From the NCBI GenBank assembly GCA_020638855.1, contig JACKHT010000005.1:124001-188000 (forward strand): 64,000 nt of DNA, in the 5' to 3' direction. Both the position numbers and the translations under genes were made by a program. Within the stretch, counting starts at the first letter, position 1; each line of letters begins with the position of its first letter. Origin of the DNA: Planctomycetota bacterium (lineage in GTDB: Bacteria > Planctomycetota > UBA1135 > GCA-002686595). Positions 48,108 through 56,150 of this stretch are shown piece by piece. Below the pieces are notes generated by a model. That model was given only the letters and a program-made list of their open reading frames with translations, was not told the DNA's origin and ran no database searches.

Positions 48108-48278
48108 CTAACCGGCGCCCCTTGGGTGAGGTACTTGGTCGGAATCACGTGAGCGCGGCTCGGATGGAAACTCCAGAACCACTTTCCCACCATCGACGGT
48201 GATGCGCGCGGAACCGCCAGCCAGGCTCCCCAGCAGCAGCAGCAGCAGCGCGCCGGATCGTCCTAGCCTACGGAACAT
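48108..48278 (-). CDS. Possible small secreted protein or remnant (56 residues)
   Basis: ATG 48278 opens MFRRLGRSGALLLLLLGSLA, a good signal peptide, then ARITVDGGKVVLEF and a hydrophilic end. No family is recognised. The rest of 48026-48481 (456 bases) shows no other gene and contains a 15-bp repeat. The leucines come from a run of CAGCAG on the plus strand, so a chance signal is possible. Confidence 0.25.
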   Translation of the reverse strand: MFRRLGRSGALLLLLLGSLAGGSARITVDGGKVVLEFPSEPRSRDSDQVPHPRGAG

Positions 48279-48397
48279 GCAACCCCTGGCCCGACCCGAA
48301 CCAGCCCCAACCAACCGAACGTTCGCCAGCGGCTTGGAAACGAGCCGCCCCGGGCGCCGAATCCGACGCCAGAAACTCGCGCCTGCCCATCCACGTT

Positions 48398-48457
48398 GCA
48401 GGGTCCTTCGCTGCAGGGTCCCTCGCCGCAGGGTCCCTCGCCGCACGGTCCTCGTCG
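48398..48457 (+). repeat. 15-bp tandem repeat, about four copies
   Basis: GCAGGGTCCTTCGCT (48398), GCAGGGTCCCTCGCC (48413), the same again (48428) and a decayed copy (48443), between the L,D-transpeptidase end and the hydrolase start. Confidence 0.85.
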
Positions 48458-48481
48458 AATTCGTGGTGATGCCGCACCCGA

Positions 48482-49201
48482 CTATTCCCAGACTCGCGGC
48501 TCCCGTCTGGTCCAGGTTCCATCGATCGAGACCATGGTCGTACCGACCAGACTGTTGTTGTGGATCAACTTGGCCACGTCATAGGGAAGTCGCACACAGC
48601 CATGGGAGTCCGCCCAGGTCGGGATGAAGCTGTGCGAGTGCAAGCCGACGTATCGCGGTGCATATTGGATCCAGGTGACGTAGTGGCACCATCGCACGCC
48701 CTCCAACCGATCCGCAAAACCGGCGACGGGGAAGAGCCCCTTTGGTGTGCACCAAGAATCCACGGTGTTGCTCGCGTCAAAGTCGTTGCAATCGCAGTCC
48801 GGCTTGCCACGGCCCGGATTCGAAGACCAAGGTCCACGGGGCCCGAGTTCCGCCTGAGGCCCAGTCCATTGGATCCAGATTTCATGGTTGGGATCCGTCA
48901 GGTCTACGTAGACACGATCAATGTACGTGTCGGGGAAGTTGGGGTTTCGCATTGCCAAGTCAAAGCCCCTTCCCACCCTGGCAGCATCCCCGATCGCGTA
49001 GCCTTCGGCGAGCACCAAGGGCTTCACATGGGGTTCGGTCCACGGACCCGGCTTGGCCTCATGGACCATCTGCTGGGAATCATCTGCATCCATCCATTCC
49101 TGCCAAGAGTACTTGGTGGAGGAACAACCTGTCGCCATCAACGACAGGTACAAACAAAGAACCAACTTGCTGTTGAGATAGAAATGGGAGCGCATCATCA
49201 T
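48482..49201 (-). CDS. L,D-transpeptidase (YkuD) lipoprotein
   Basis: The 239-residue protein has a lipoprotein signal ending ATGC (Cys26). The YkuD catalytic block is GLHSHSFIPTWADSHGC, with His190, Ser199, His200 and Cys202 (HxnSHGC). Such enzymes form 3-3 peptidoglycan cross-links or attach lipoproteins to the wall. A Cys-rich stretch CDCNDFDASNTVDSWC precedes the active site and may be metal- or disulfide-bound. The start is one of three ATGs in a row (49201, 49198, 49195); AGGAAAGG lies immediately upstream, which fits the second or third better. Third-position GC is lower than in neighbouring genes. Confidence 0.87.
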   Translation of the reverse strand: MMMRSHFYLNSKLVLCLYLSLMATGCSSTKYSWQEWMDADDSQQMVHEAKPGPWTEPHVKPLVLAEGYAIGDAARVGRGFDLAMRNPNFPDTYIDRVYVDLTDPNHEIWIQWTGPQAELGPRGPWSSNPGRGKPDCDCNDFDASNTVDSWCTPKGLFPVAGFADRLEGVRWCHYVTWIQYAPRYVGLHSHSFIPTWADSHGCVRLPYDVAKLIHNNSLVGTTMVSIDGTWTRREPRVWE

Positions 49202-49261
49202 CCTTTCCTGGCCAAATCTAGTGGGTTTCTTCCGCGAATCTGAGAATACAAATCCACGCGT

Positions 49262-49549
49262 TCAAACCCCAGGCAAGAGCCAATTGTGAGCCCAGAACCC
49301 AGAATTGGTCCGCAATCTAGTGCCAAACAGCGCCCCATGATCGATTCCAACGTGCACGGCATGGTCCGTCCCAACTTCGCCAGCCACGATTCGATTGTGC
49401 TCGAACTCCATCTCCGCACCAGTTTCGAATGGATGCGAGAAGCCCTTTCGTGGCTTGGGGAAATCGAGAGTAAGCCCAAGATGCGACGCCACACAGGAAC
49501 CAAGCCCTGCGAGCAAAAAGCGCACGGAACCTGCTCTCGTCGCACGCAA
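49262..49549 (-). CDS. Possible small secreted protein (95 residues)
   Basis: ATG 49549 opens MRATRAGSVRFLLAGLGSCV, a moderate signal peptide, then a hydrophilic mature part with FETGAEMEFEHNR, DHAVHVGIDHG and TNSGFWAHNW. No family is recognised. Codon third positions are mixed, like the neighbouring L,D-transpeptidase 60 bases downstream, so the two might be co-transcribed. Overlapping frames on both strands are less convincing. In the 533 bases between 49202 and 49734 only this frame and a 14-bp repeat were seen. Confidence 0.35.
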   Translation of the reverse strand: MRATRAGSVRFLLAGLGSCVASHLGLTLDFPKPRKGFSHPFETGAEMEFEHNRIVAGEVGTDHAVHVGIDHGALFGTRLRTNSGFWAHNWLLPGV

Positions 49550-49653
49550 CCCAGCGCTCTAGTCGACCGAGCGACTCGCCGGCGAATTCGAGTCGGTACT
49601 CCGGACTGCCCGAAGTGCTCACACTTGGATCCATAGCCGCAGAAAACGGCTCA

Positions 49654-49681
49654 CTCTTAAGGCTGAACTCTTAAGGCTGAA
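49654..49681 (+). repeat. 14-bp tandem duplication
   Basis: CTCTTAAGGCTGAA occurs twice without gap (49654-49667 and 49668-49681) in the intergenic region beyond the M3 peptidase stop. Confidence 0.8.
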
Positions 49682-49734
49682 CTCTCGGCCCCTTCCGCGT
49701 CCTCATGCATCCAGGTTCGCCAACCCAGCCTCCC

Positions 49735-51840
49735 TTAGCGCGCCGCATCCGGCGCCAGGAATCCGCGCTTGCGCATCAAGGCCCGGGTGTCCACGTCGCG
49801 GCCACGGAACTCGCGGAAGCCGGCGTCGGGGTCGACGGTATTGCCCACCGAGAGCACGGCGTCGTGCAGTCGTTGGGCCACCATGGGGTCGAAGTAGCTG
49901 CCCGCCTCTTCGAATGCCTCGGCGGCATCGGCGACCAGCGTGTCGGCCCACAGGTAGCTGTAGTAGCCGGCGGAGTAGCCATCGCCGGAAAACACATGGG
50001 CGAAATGCGGCGTCCGATGGCGCATCACGATTTCCCCCGGCATCCCGATCGCAGCCAGGGTCTCGTGCTCGAAGCTGCGCGGATCGATCTGGCTGGGGTC
50101 GGTGGTGTGCATCTTCATGTCCACGATTGCGCAGGCCAGGTACTCGACCGTGTCGAAGCCTTGGCGGAAGGTGGAAGCCCTTTCGATCTTGTCGACCAGC
50201 GCTTTGGGGATCGGCTCCCCGGTTTGGTAGTGCACCAGGAATCGCTCCATGATCTCGGGCGTGGTGAGCCAGTGCTCGTTGAGCTGCGAGGGAAACTCGA
50301 CGTAGTCACGCGAGACCGAAGTACCCGATAGCTTGGGGAACGTCACGCTCGAATTGAGTCCATGCAACGCATGACCAAACTCGTGGAACAGCGTGGTCGC
50401 ATCGTCCCAGGAGATCAACACGGGTTCGCCAGGGGCCCCCTTCACGAAGTTCGAGTTGTTCGATACCAGCGTGGTGGTCTCGTCCCCCTCCAACCGATGC
50501 TGCTCGCGGAAGGCATTCATCCAGGCTCCCGAGTGCTTGCCATCGCGCGCGTAGGGGTCGAAGTACCAGAGCCCCTTGTGCTGGCCCTTGGCGTCCAGCA
50601 CCTCCCAAACCCGCACGTCGGGGTGGTAGACCGGCACATCGTGGACCTCGCGGTAGGCGAGCCCAAAGAGCTGTTCGGAAGCCCACATCATCGCCTCGCG
50701 CAGCTTCTCGAGCTGCAGGTAGGGCTTGACCGCGTTCATGTCGAGGTCGTACTTGGCGGCGCGCACCTTTTCCGCGTAGTAGCGATAGTCCCAGGGCTCG
50801 ATCGTGATTTGGGCCCCTTCGCGGTCGGCTACCGCTTGCATTTCGGCCACCTCCTCGCGCGCCCGGGCAACGGCCGGGGTCCACACCGCCATCAAGAGGT
50901 CCATGGCGCGCTCGGGTGTCTTGGCCATCGTATCCTCGAGCATCCAAGCGGCGTGATTGGGATAGCCCAGGCACTGGGCCCGTTCCTGTCGCAGCCGCAG
51001 GATTTCGGCGATCAGGTCGTGGTTGTCGCGCGCATCCCCGTTGCCCCCGCGCTGGTAGTAGGTGCTCCAAACCTTCTCGCGCAGGTCGCGCCGGGGCGAG
51101 TAGGTCAGGAACGGATCCATCGACGAACGCGAGTTGGCGATGGCGTAGCGCCCCGGCTGTCCCTTGGCCTCGGCGGTCTGCGCACAACTCGCCCGGAGCC
51201 AGTCGGGCACGCCCTCCATGTCGGCCCCGTCCAAGAACAACACGTAGCCCTCCTCATCGGCCAAAACGTTTTGGCCAAAGGCCGTGTAGAGCGAAGCGAG
51301 CCGACCGTTGATGGTGGCCAAGCGTGCCTTCTCGGGCTCTGCCAGCTGGGCTCCGGAATGGACGAAGTCGGTGTGGTAGGTGTGCACCAAACGCCGCTGC
51401 TCCGCGTCCAAGCCCGCCTGGTTCGCATGCACCGCCGCGATGCGAGCAAACAGCGCGGAGTTGGCGATCACCTGCGACGAGAACTCCGAAAACCGCGGCG
51501 CCGCCGCTTGCTCCACCTTCGAAAACTCCTCCGAATTGCGATTGCCGCTCCACACTCCGAAGTACGTCCGGAATCGGTTGAGCGCCCGCCCCGACCGTTC
51601 CAGCGCCACCAAGGTGTTCTCAAACGTCGGCGCCTCAGGGTTGTTCGCGATGGCCTCGATCTCGGCCAGGGTGGCGGGCAGCACTTCGTCCAGCGCCGGT
51701 AGAAACTCCCCCACCTGCACCCGATCGAACGCTGGAACCCCGCCGTAGGGACCCTTCCAAGGAGCGAGCAGAGCGCTCTGGAATGCAACGGGTTCGGCAC
51801 GGTTGGGACCCTCGGGACGGTTGTGGGCATGGGATTGCAT
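49735..51840 (-). CDS. M3-family oligopeptidase (Dcp/PrlC-like)
   Basis: The 701-residue protein has the M3 layout: an N-terminal helical part beginning PYGGVPAFDRVQVGEFLPAL, and the zinc site FHEFGHALHG (HEFGH near residue 484) with the distal Glu region after it. The C-terminal ADTLVADAAEAFEEAG block completes the fold. Length fits peptidyl-dipeptidase Dcp and oligopeptidase A (680-715). There is no signal peptide, so it probably degrades short peptides in the cytoplasm. The start at 51840 is used; an upstream GTG at 51876 adds a poor N-terminus. Confidence 0.93.
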   Translation of the reverse strand: MQSHAHNRPEGPNRAEPVAFQSALLAPWKGPYGGVPAFDRVQVGEFLPALDEVLPATLAEIEAIANNPEAPTFENTLVALERSGRALNRFRTYFGVWSGNRNSEEFSKVEQAAAPRFSEFSSQVIANSALFARIAAVHANQAGLDAEQRRLVHTYHTDFVHSGAQLAEPEKARLATINGRLASLYTAFGQNVLADEEGYVLFLDGADMEGVPDWLRASCAQTAEAKGQPGRYAIANSRSSMDPFLTYSPRRDLREKVWSTYYQRGGNGDARDNHDLIAEILRLRQERAQCLGYPNHAAWMLEDTMAKTPERAMDLLMAVWTPAVARAREEVAEMQAVADREGAQITIEPWDYRYYAEKVRAAKYDLDMNAVKPYLQLEKLREAMMWASEQLFGLAYREVHDVPVYHPDVRVWEVLDAKGQHKGLWYFDPYARDGKHSGAWMNAFREQHRLEGDETTTLVSNNSNFVKGAPGEPVLISWDDATTLFHEFGHALHGLNSSVTFPKLSGTSVSRDYVEFPSQLNEHWLTTPEIMERFLVHYQTGEPIPKALVDKIERASTFRQGFDTVEYLACAIVDMKMHTTDPSQIDPRSFEHETLAAIGMPGEIVMRHRTPHFAHVFSGDGYSAGYYSYLWADTLVADAAEAFEEAGSYFDPMVAQRLHDAVLSVGNTVDPDAGFREFRGRDVDTRALMRKRGFLAPDAAR

Positions 51841-51917
51841 GTCCCCATCGTAGCCGCCCCAGGCGGGCCCCGCCAACCCGATGCTAGGGCCGAGCCCAAG
51901 GCGCCGCCGCGCCTCTT

Positions 51918-52280
51918 TTAGCCGTGGTACACGCGCGAGGCGACGATCCGGTCGTCTCGAATCTCGAGTACCTCGCCCACGCGTAGTTCGGGCTCACCCT
52001 CCACGTGGCGCAGATACTCCATGAACACGCGTTCGTCGTCCGCGGTGAGCTTCAACACCTCGTAGCGCAAACTCGCGAGCCGCGCAAAGGCATCTCCCCA
52101 CCAAGCCCCCAGCGCCGCCTTGCCGCGCACCGACCCGAGCGATTCCGGCTGCCGCGCGAGCAGCTTGGGGCTGAAGTGCTCAGCGTCTTCGGCGTACAGG
52201 GCCAAGAGCCCCGCCAGGTTGTGGGCGTTGAAGGCCGCGAACCATTGGTGCGCGATGGCAAGGTTTTGCGCTTCGGACAT
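51918..52280 (-). CDS. SnoaL-like / NTF2-fold protein
   Basis: The 120-residue protein is a single NTF2-like cone: AIAHQWFAAFNAHNLAGLLALYAEDAEH, given here as WFAAFNAHNLAGLLALY, then a middle helix, and beta strands ending VGEVLEIRDDRIVASRVYHG. This is the SnoaL-like polyketide-cyclase fold, used for ligand binding or isomerisation in many unrelated roles; no specific role is suggested. The start at 52280 is set by fold length. It is divergent from the redox operon, with 159 bases between starts. Confidence 0.85.
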   Translation of the reverse strand: MSEAQNLAIAHQWFAAFNAHNLAGLLALYAEDAEHFSPKLLARQPESLGSVRGKAALGAWWGDAFARLASLRYEVLKLTADDERVFMEYLRHVEGEPELRVGEVLEIRDDRIVASRVYHG

Positions 52281-52439
52281 GGCCGCCAGGGTAGCGGGAA
52301 GCCGCGGGGAATGGCTCCACCCCATTGGGCCAAGTGCGAGATCGGGAACGGAGGCAAACCCGGACGGCGTCGACAGAGAGGCTTGGTCCCAGCGGGCCGG
52401 CCCGGCCGTATCATCGGGCTCCGGAATCCGCTTCATGTC

Positions 52440-52649
52440 ATGTCCTCCTGGATCCTCAACCTGCTAGGCGCCTACTGGATCGTGGGACTTGCCTTCGCCC
52501 TCTACTTCGCCGGGTGGGGCGCGGCCAAACTCGACCCCGGAGCCCGGGGCGCGCCCTGGTCGTTTCGGCTGCTCCTGATTCCAGCGGCTAGCGCACTCTG
52601 GCCTGCCCTGATGGTGCGACTCTTGCGCGCGGAGGCCCCCGCACCATGA
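52440..52649 (+). CDS. Tiny membrane protein, first gene of the redox operon (69 residues)
   Basis: MSSWILNLLGAYWIVGLAFA opens a two-helix membrane protein with a short polar loop (FAGWGAAKLDPGARG) and second helix RLLLIPAASALWPALMV. It overlaps the next gene by 4 bases (ATGA). The size and place suggest a small subunit or assembly helper of the ferric-reductase/Rieske protein two genes downstream. No family is recognised. Confidence 0.65.
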   Translation: MSSWILNLLGAYWIVGLAFALYFAGWGAAKLDPGARGAPWSFRLLLIPAASALWPALMVRLLRAEAPAP

Positions 52650-52822
52650 AAGCCGCCCACCGCAAGGTCCATCGCATCGCTTGGTGGCTGCTCACCCCTT
52701 TGCTCGTGGCCGGCTTGGCCGCGGCCATCCTGGGGCGCCAACCGTTCGCCCAACAGGACCCGCCCGCGATCGATCGCACACCCACCAGCAAGCCGCCCGC
52801 CCAGGAGGTGCCGGCGCGATGA
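52646..52822 (+). CDS. Tiny signal-anchored protein in the redox operon (58 residues)
   Basis: ATG 52646 gives MKAAHRKVHRIAWWLLTPLL, an anchor helix to ~28, then a Pro-rich tail (QPFAQQDPPAIDRTP). It overlaps both neighbours by 4 bases (ATGA on each side), which strongly supports a coupled operon gene. The basic start with His before the helix might contact heme; that is speculation. No family is recognised. Confidence 0.7.
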   Translation: MKAAHRKVHRIAWWLLTPLLVAGLAAAILGRQPFAQQDPPAIDRTPTSKPPAQEVPAR

Positions 52823-53880
52823 GCCACGGGTACGTCGCCGTCCAATGGAACCGGCACAAGCGCATGTACGACGCGTGGCTTGTGACGGGAATCGTCTTGT
52901 ACAACGTGCTGTTCGTGGGGGTCACGCTGCTCACCCATCGCCCGCCCGAGGACGTGGCACCGTTGGCGGTGATTGCGATGCGCTCCACGTCGACCTGCGC
53001 GTTCTTGATGTTGCACGCGATCCTGTCGATCGGACCCCTCGCGCGACTGAGCCCCCATTTTGCGCCGCTTTTGTACAACCGGCGTCACTTCGGAGTCGCC
53101 ACGTTTTGCGTGGGCCTTGCGCACGGACTTCTGGCCACGTTGTTTTACCACGGCATGGGCAACGGCAATGCGCTGCTCGGAATCTTCACCGACAACCTAC
53201 GCTATGACTCGCTCGCGCAGTTTCCGTTTCAGGTCCTGGGTTTGCTGGCGCTCGGGATCCTGTTCCTGATGGCGGCCACGAGTCATGACTTCTGGCTCAA
53301 GAACCTGGGGCCCGGGGTTTGGAAGGCACTGCACATGTTCGTGTACCTAGCCTACGGCCTGCTCGTGATGCACGTGGCGCTCGGCGCGCTGCAAAGCGAA
53401 ACGAATCCGGCCTATGTGGTGGCCATGGGTTTCGGCCTCGTCTGGGTGTGCGGCCTGCACCTGCTTGCAGGCTGGCGCGAACACCAAGCCGACGGGAAAC
53501 CAACCCAAAACGGGCCGTGGATCGAAGTGGGCGATTTCGAGCAAATCCAAGACGGCTGCGCTCGCGTCGTAACACCTCCCCTTGGAGAACGCATCGCCGT
53601 GGTTCGTCAAGGCCAGCATGTGTCTGCCCTCTCGAATGTTTGCGCCCATCAGGGGGGCCCGCTGGGCGAAGGTCGCGTGATCGACGGCTGCTTGACCTGT
53701 CCCTGGCACGGCTACCAATACCTGGCCGATCGGGGCCAATCTCCGCCACCCTTCACCGAAAAGGTCGCCACCTACCGCACCAAGATCGAAGGACAGCGCG
53801 TCTTCGTCGATCCGACCCCCTTGCCACCGGGCACGCCGGTGGAACCGGCTAGCGTGAGCCGATCGCATGCCCGAGCCTAA
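52819..53880 (+). CDS. Ferric-reductase-like heme b membrane protein fused to a Rieske domain
   Basis: The 353-residue protein has six predicted helices from ~20 to ~225. Helix His residues are in LMLHAILSIG, GLAHGLLATLFYHGMG and WKALHMFVYLAYGLLVMH, the pattern of two-heme ferric-reductase/MsrQ-type domains. The C-terminal ~110 residues are a Rieske [2Fe-2S] domain: CAHQGG with Cys275 and His277, CLTCPWHGY with Cys294 and His297. It could pass electrons from the membrane to a soluble partner in the periplasm or cytoplasm. It overlaps the preceding gene by 4 bases and the next by 14. No molybdenum enzyme or MsrP partner is adjacent. Confidence 0.9.
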   Translation: MSHGYVAVQWNRHKRMYDAWLVTGIVLYNVLFVGVTLLTHRPPEDVAPLAVIAMRSTSTCAFLMLHAILSIGPLARLSPHFAPLLYNRRHFGVATFCVGLAHGLLATLFYHGMGNGNALLGIFTDNLRYDSLAQFPFQVLGLLALGILFLMAATSHDFWLKNLGPGVWKALHMFVYLAYGLLVMHVALGALQSETNPAYVVAMGFGLVWVCGLHLLAGWREHQADGKPTQNGPWIEVGDFEQIQDGCARVVTPPLGERIAVVRQGQHVSALSNVCAHQGGPLGEGRVIDGCLTCPWHGYQYLADRGQSPPPFTEKVATYRTKIEGQRVFVDPTPLPPGTPVEPASVSRSHARA

Positions 53881-54637
53881 CGACCCCTTCTACGTGGGCT
53901 ACGCCCCCCTGCCCAAGCGCCTGCGCCCCTGGGTGCTCCGGTTCGTACTCGTTTGGTTGGTGGGGCTCGCTGGCTTCGCCGTCGTGCTCGCCACCAAGCA
54001 ACAGGACCCGGGCCCCGGCGAATGGGACCTCTCCAAGCAGGTCGCCATCGAGGGACTCCTGCGGGTCGACCCCTACCCCGTGCTGTTCGTCCACGATCCA
54101 AAAGCGGGCGACCTAGCGCGGGCTGTGCTGCTCGTGTCCGAGTTCAAGTTCGGCGCCCAGGACCGCACGCAGCCCTTCGCAGGCCAAGCCGTACGCCTCC
54201 AAGGTCACTTCATCAGCCGTGGCGGCCGCGGCATGTTCGAGTTGTCGAGCGAGTCCGACGCGATCCAGGCCCTGCCCAACCTCGGACCCAACCCTGAACC
54301 CACCCTCGCGCCAACCCGCGAGCCACTGGGCCCCTGCACCCTGCAAGGCGAAATCGCCGACTCGAAGTGCTTCCTGGGTGTGATGAAACCCGGCTTCGGC
54401 AAAACCCACCGCGCCTGCGCCGTGCGCTGCATCTCGGGCGGCATCACCCCAATCTTTGTGACCCGCGACGCGCAACGCAACGCCACCCTCTACGTACTCA
54501 CCGACCTTGTGGGGCAACCCGTCAACGAAGCCGTTTTGCCGTTTGTCGCCGAACCCGTCGAGGTCCAGGGCAACCTGGAGCGCCGCGGCGATTTGTTCTA
54601 CCTGGCGATCGACCCAGGCAAGATCATGCGCAAGTAG
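53867..54637 (+). CDS. Conserved Cys-motif membrane protein of the redox operon
   Basis: The 256-residue protein has one N-terminal helix (~23-42), then a soluble domain. The second half holds a conserved-looking motif GEIADSKCFLGVMKPGFG then KTHRACAVRCISGGI, with Cys157, Cys168, His181, Cys184 and Cys188. Two CX3C-like and CX10-type spacings could bind a metal or form disulfides. The sequence type occurs near Rieske and ferric-reductase genes, but no biochemical role is known to me. It overlaps the Rieske gene by 14 bases and is the last gene of the operon. Confidence 0.75.
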   Translation: MPEPNDPFYVGYAPLPKRLRPWVLRFVLVWLVGLAGFAVVLATKQQDPGPGEWDLSKQVAIEGLLRVDPYPVLFVHDPKAGDLARAVLLVSEFKFGAQDRTQPFAGQAVRLQGHFISRGGRGMFELSSESDAIQALPNLGPNPEPTLAPTREPLGPCTLQGEIADSKCFLGVMKPGFGKTHRACAVRCISGGITPIFVTRDAQRNATLYVLTDLVGQPVNEAVLPFVAEPVEVQGNLERRGDLFYLAIDPGKIMRK

Positions 54638-54759
54638 GCTCGAGCCTGAGGGTCATGGATAGTTTGAGGGAGCCCTTTCTCCCACAACCTCATTCGCGGT
54701 CATGGGAAGCTCCCGTGACCACGCTCCTGAAACCGGAGCAAAAGGGCCAGAACCGGCGC

Positions 54760-55809
54760 TTACGGCTTGCTTGGTTCCGACTGCATGAAACCGTCGCTTC
54801 GGCCGAGTAGGGCGCGCCCAAGTCCCAAGTGCGGATCCCGCACATCGAAGTGCAATACCAGTCGGTAGATGGCTGGCGAAAGGTCCTCGATCGAGATCTT
54901 GGGGTCGAGGGCCAAGAGGGCCAAGGCCTGGGGGTGCAACAAGCAGTCCGCAATCCAAGAGTCTTCGGCGAGCGGGTCCTCGAAGGTTTCCGGCTTCGGA
55001 ACCCCTACCCAGCGGATGATGGGGTCTTCGATCGCTTCGAACTTGGCCACCGACACATCAAAGGACTCGATGGGAAGCGGCACCGATCGGGTCGGGAAAG
55101 GCCGCAATCGATCCAGCGCAATGGGTTTGGAATCTGCCTGGGAACCCAGACTTGGGTCGCTAGAACGAAGCGCTTCGATCTCGTTGGCGAGGTATTCACC
55201 CCAGCCAAAAGTAAAGTCCAGGGTTGGAGCTGGGAAGGTGCCGCAATACCACCCGTCCCACCCTTCCCACCCTTCCGTGGCATCTGGAGGCAAAGCCTCT
55301 TGGGCATCTGGAGGCAAGGCCTCTTGCAATGCATGCCGGTAGGTTCGGACATCCATCACCCCTGGAAGCACATCAAGGATGGTGCCGTCCGCCTGACAAA
55401 CCCAGGTGATCAGGTTGCCCCCCAGGGTGCGCTCCATGACGCTGCCATCGGGGAAGTCGATGCGCGCCACCGCGACATCGCCCACCGAACGCCAAGCGCA
55501 TTCAAAATTCGCATCCATCCAGGCGGCCAATTCCGGGTTCGAGAAGAGCACGCTCCTCGCTATGCGTGCGTTGCTTCAGCAATGCACCCGATCGAGCTGC
55601 CCAAAGACCTCCACCAAGAGCACCGGCCGGCCCGATACGCTGGCCGCCTGCTTGGCCCCCTCAAGTCCCCCGGCATTCCAAGCCACCAAGCCGGGCTGCA
55701 CGAAATCGCTGGCCTTGGCAGCTTCTTCACGGATCCGGTCGCTTTGACACGCGGCGATCCCCCACAACAGGGTCAGGGAGGACATCAGGGCCAAGGGGAA
55801 GAGCTTCAT
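54760..55809 (-). CDS. Thioredoxin-like lipoprotein, candidate selenoprotein with in-frame UGA
   Basis: The frame from ATG 55809 reads a lipoprotein signal (MKLFPLALMSSLTLLWGIAAC, Cys21), then a thioredoxin-like start PVLLVEVFGQLDRVHC. After Cys77 comes UGA (55576-55578, codon 78), and the same frame continues SNARIARSVLFSNPELAAWM for another 271 residues to TAA. Cys-Sec in this place fits a thioredoxin-fold redox site. A SECIS-like hairpin follows (see that entry). The downstream part has ITWVCQADGTILDVLPGVM, typical of thioredoxin-like planctomycete proteins, and an 8-residue tandem repeat. Taken without recoding, it would be a 77-residue fragment and a headless frame from GTG 55551. A nonsense mutation or sequencing error is the alternative. 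Confidence 0.7.
55279..55326 (-). repeat. 24-bp in-frame tandem duplication inside the thioredoxin-like gene
   Basis: Two 24-bp copies (55279-55302 and 55303-55326, one mismatch) encode QEALPPDA twice. Confidence 0.85.
55543..55575 (-). promoter_or_regulatory. Candidate bacterial SECIS element
   Basis: Starting 18 bases after the UGA, GAGGAG (55558-55553) pairs with CTCTTC (55548-55543) around the loop CGTG. The loop begins 24 bases after the UGA and has G at its second position, as the bacterial SECIS consensus requires. A competing 6-bp stem, GCACGC with GCGTGC, exists. Not folded by computer. Confidence 0.5.
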
Positions 55810-56150
55810 AGTAGGTGAGTAGCCAACACGCCGCTTTGAGTTACCGGCCGAAGGGTACTTTACGGAGGCACTCCGTTTGTCACCAAGGCCCTCCGTCATT
55901 GTACCCTGGGAAAGGGGCCTGGAGCCACTGGAAGGAGCGGCCTGCAGAGCCAGCTGCGGGTTCCTGCTGGCTGGGCTTCCATTCCGGACATCTCCTGTTT
56001 CCAACCGATCACGCCGTCCCCCCAACGCGTTCCCGTATCCCGCAAGCAGGTGCTTCCTGGACCAACGCGCCCACGGAGAACGTAATACCACGGAGAACAT
56101 AGTACCTAGGCAAGATGGGGTACGTCGATCGGCGCTTCGCTCGCTGCGCC
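55810..56150. other. Intergenic stretch without a gene
   Basis: These 341 bases lie upstream of the candidate selenoprotein and after the cupin fusion gene. They hold ACGGAG/CTCCGT (55862-55876), a 6-bp palindromic stem about 55 bases upstream of the start that may be an operator, and a 17-bp tandem duplication. Open frames here look non-coding. Confidence 0.6.
56071..56104 (+). repeat. 17-bp tandem duplication
   Basis: CCACGGAGAACGTAATA (56071-56087) is followed by CCACGGAGAACATAGTA (56088-56104), two mismatches or so. Confidence 0.8.

Noticed and set aside
49286..49636. Plus-strand 116-codon frame beginning MSPEPRIGPQS
   Set aside because: Low-complexity, no signal or domain, competes with the better minus-strand frame 49262-49549.
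54638..54759. 51-codon plus-strand frame starting at 54656
   Set aside because: No recognisable features; it runs into the 3' end of the convergent thioredoxin-like gene.
55564..55569. GCACGC/GCGTGC stem as the SECIS
   Set aside because: It is a perfect 6-bp stem but its loop begins only ~12 bases after the UGA, closer than the consensus; the GAGGAG/CTCTTC stem fits better.
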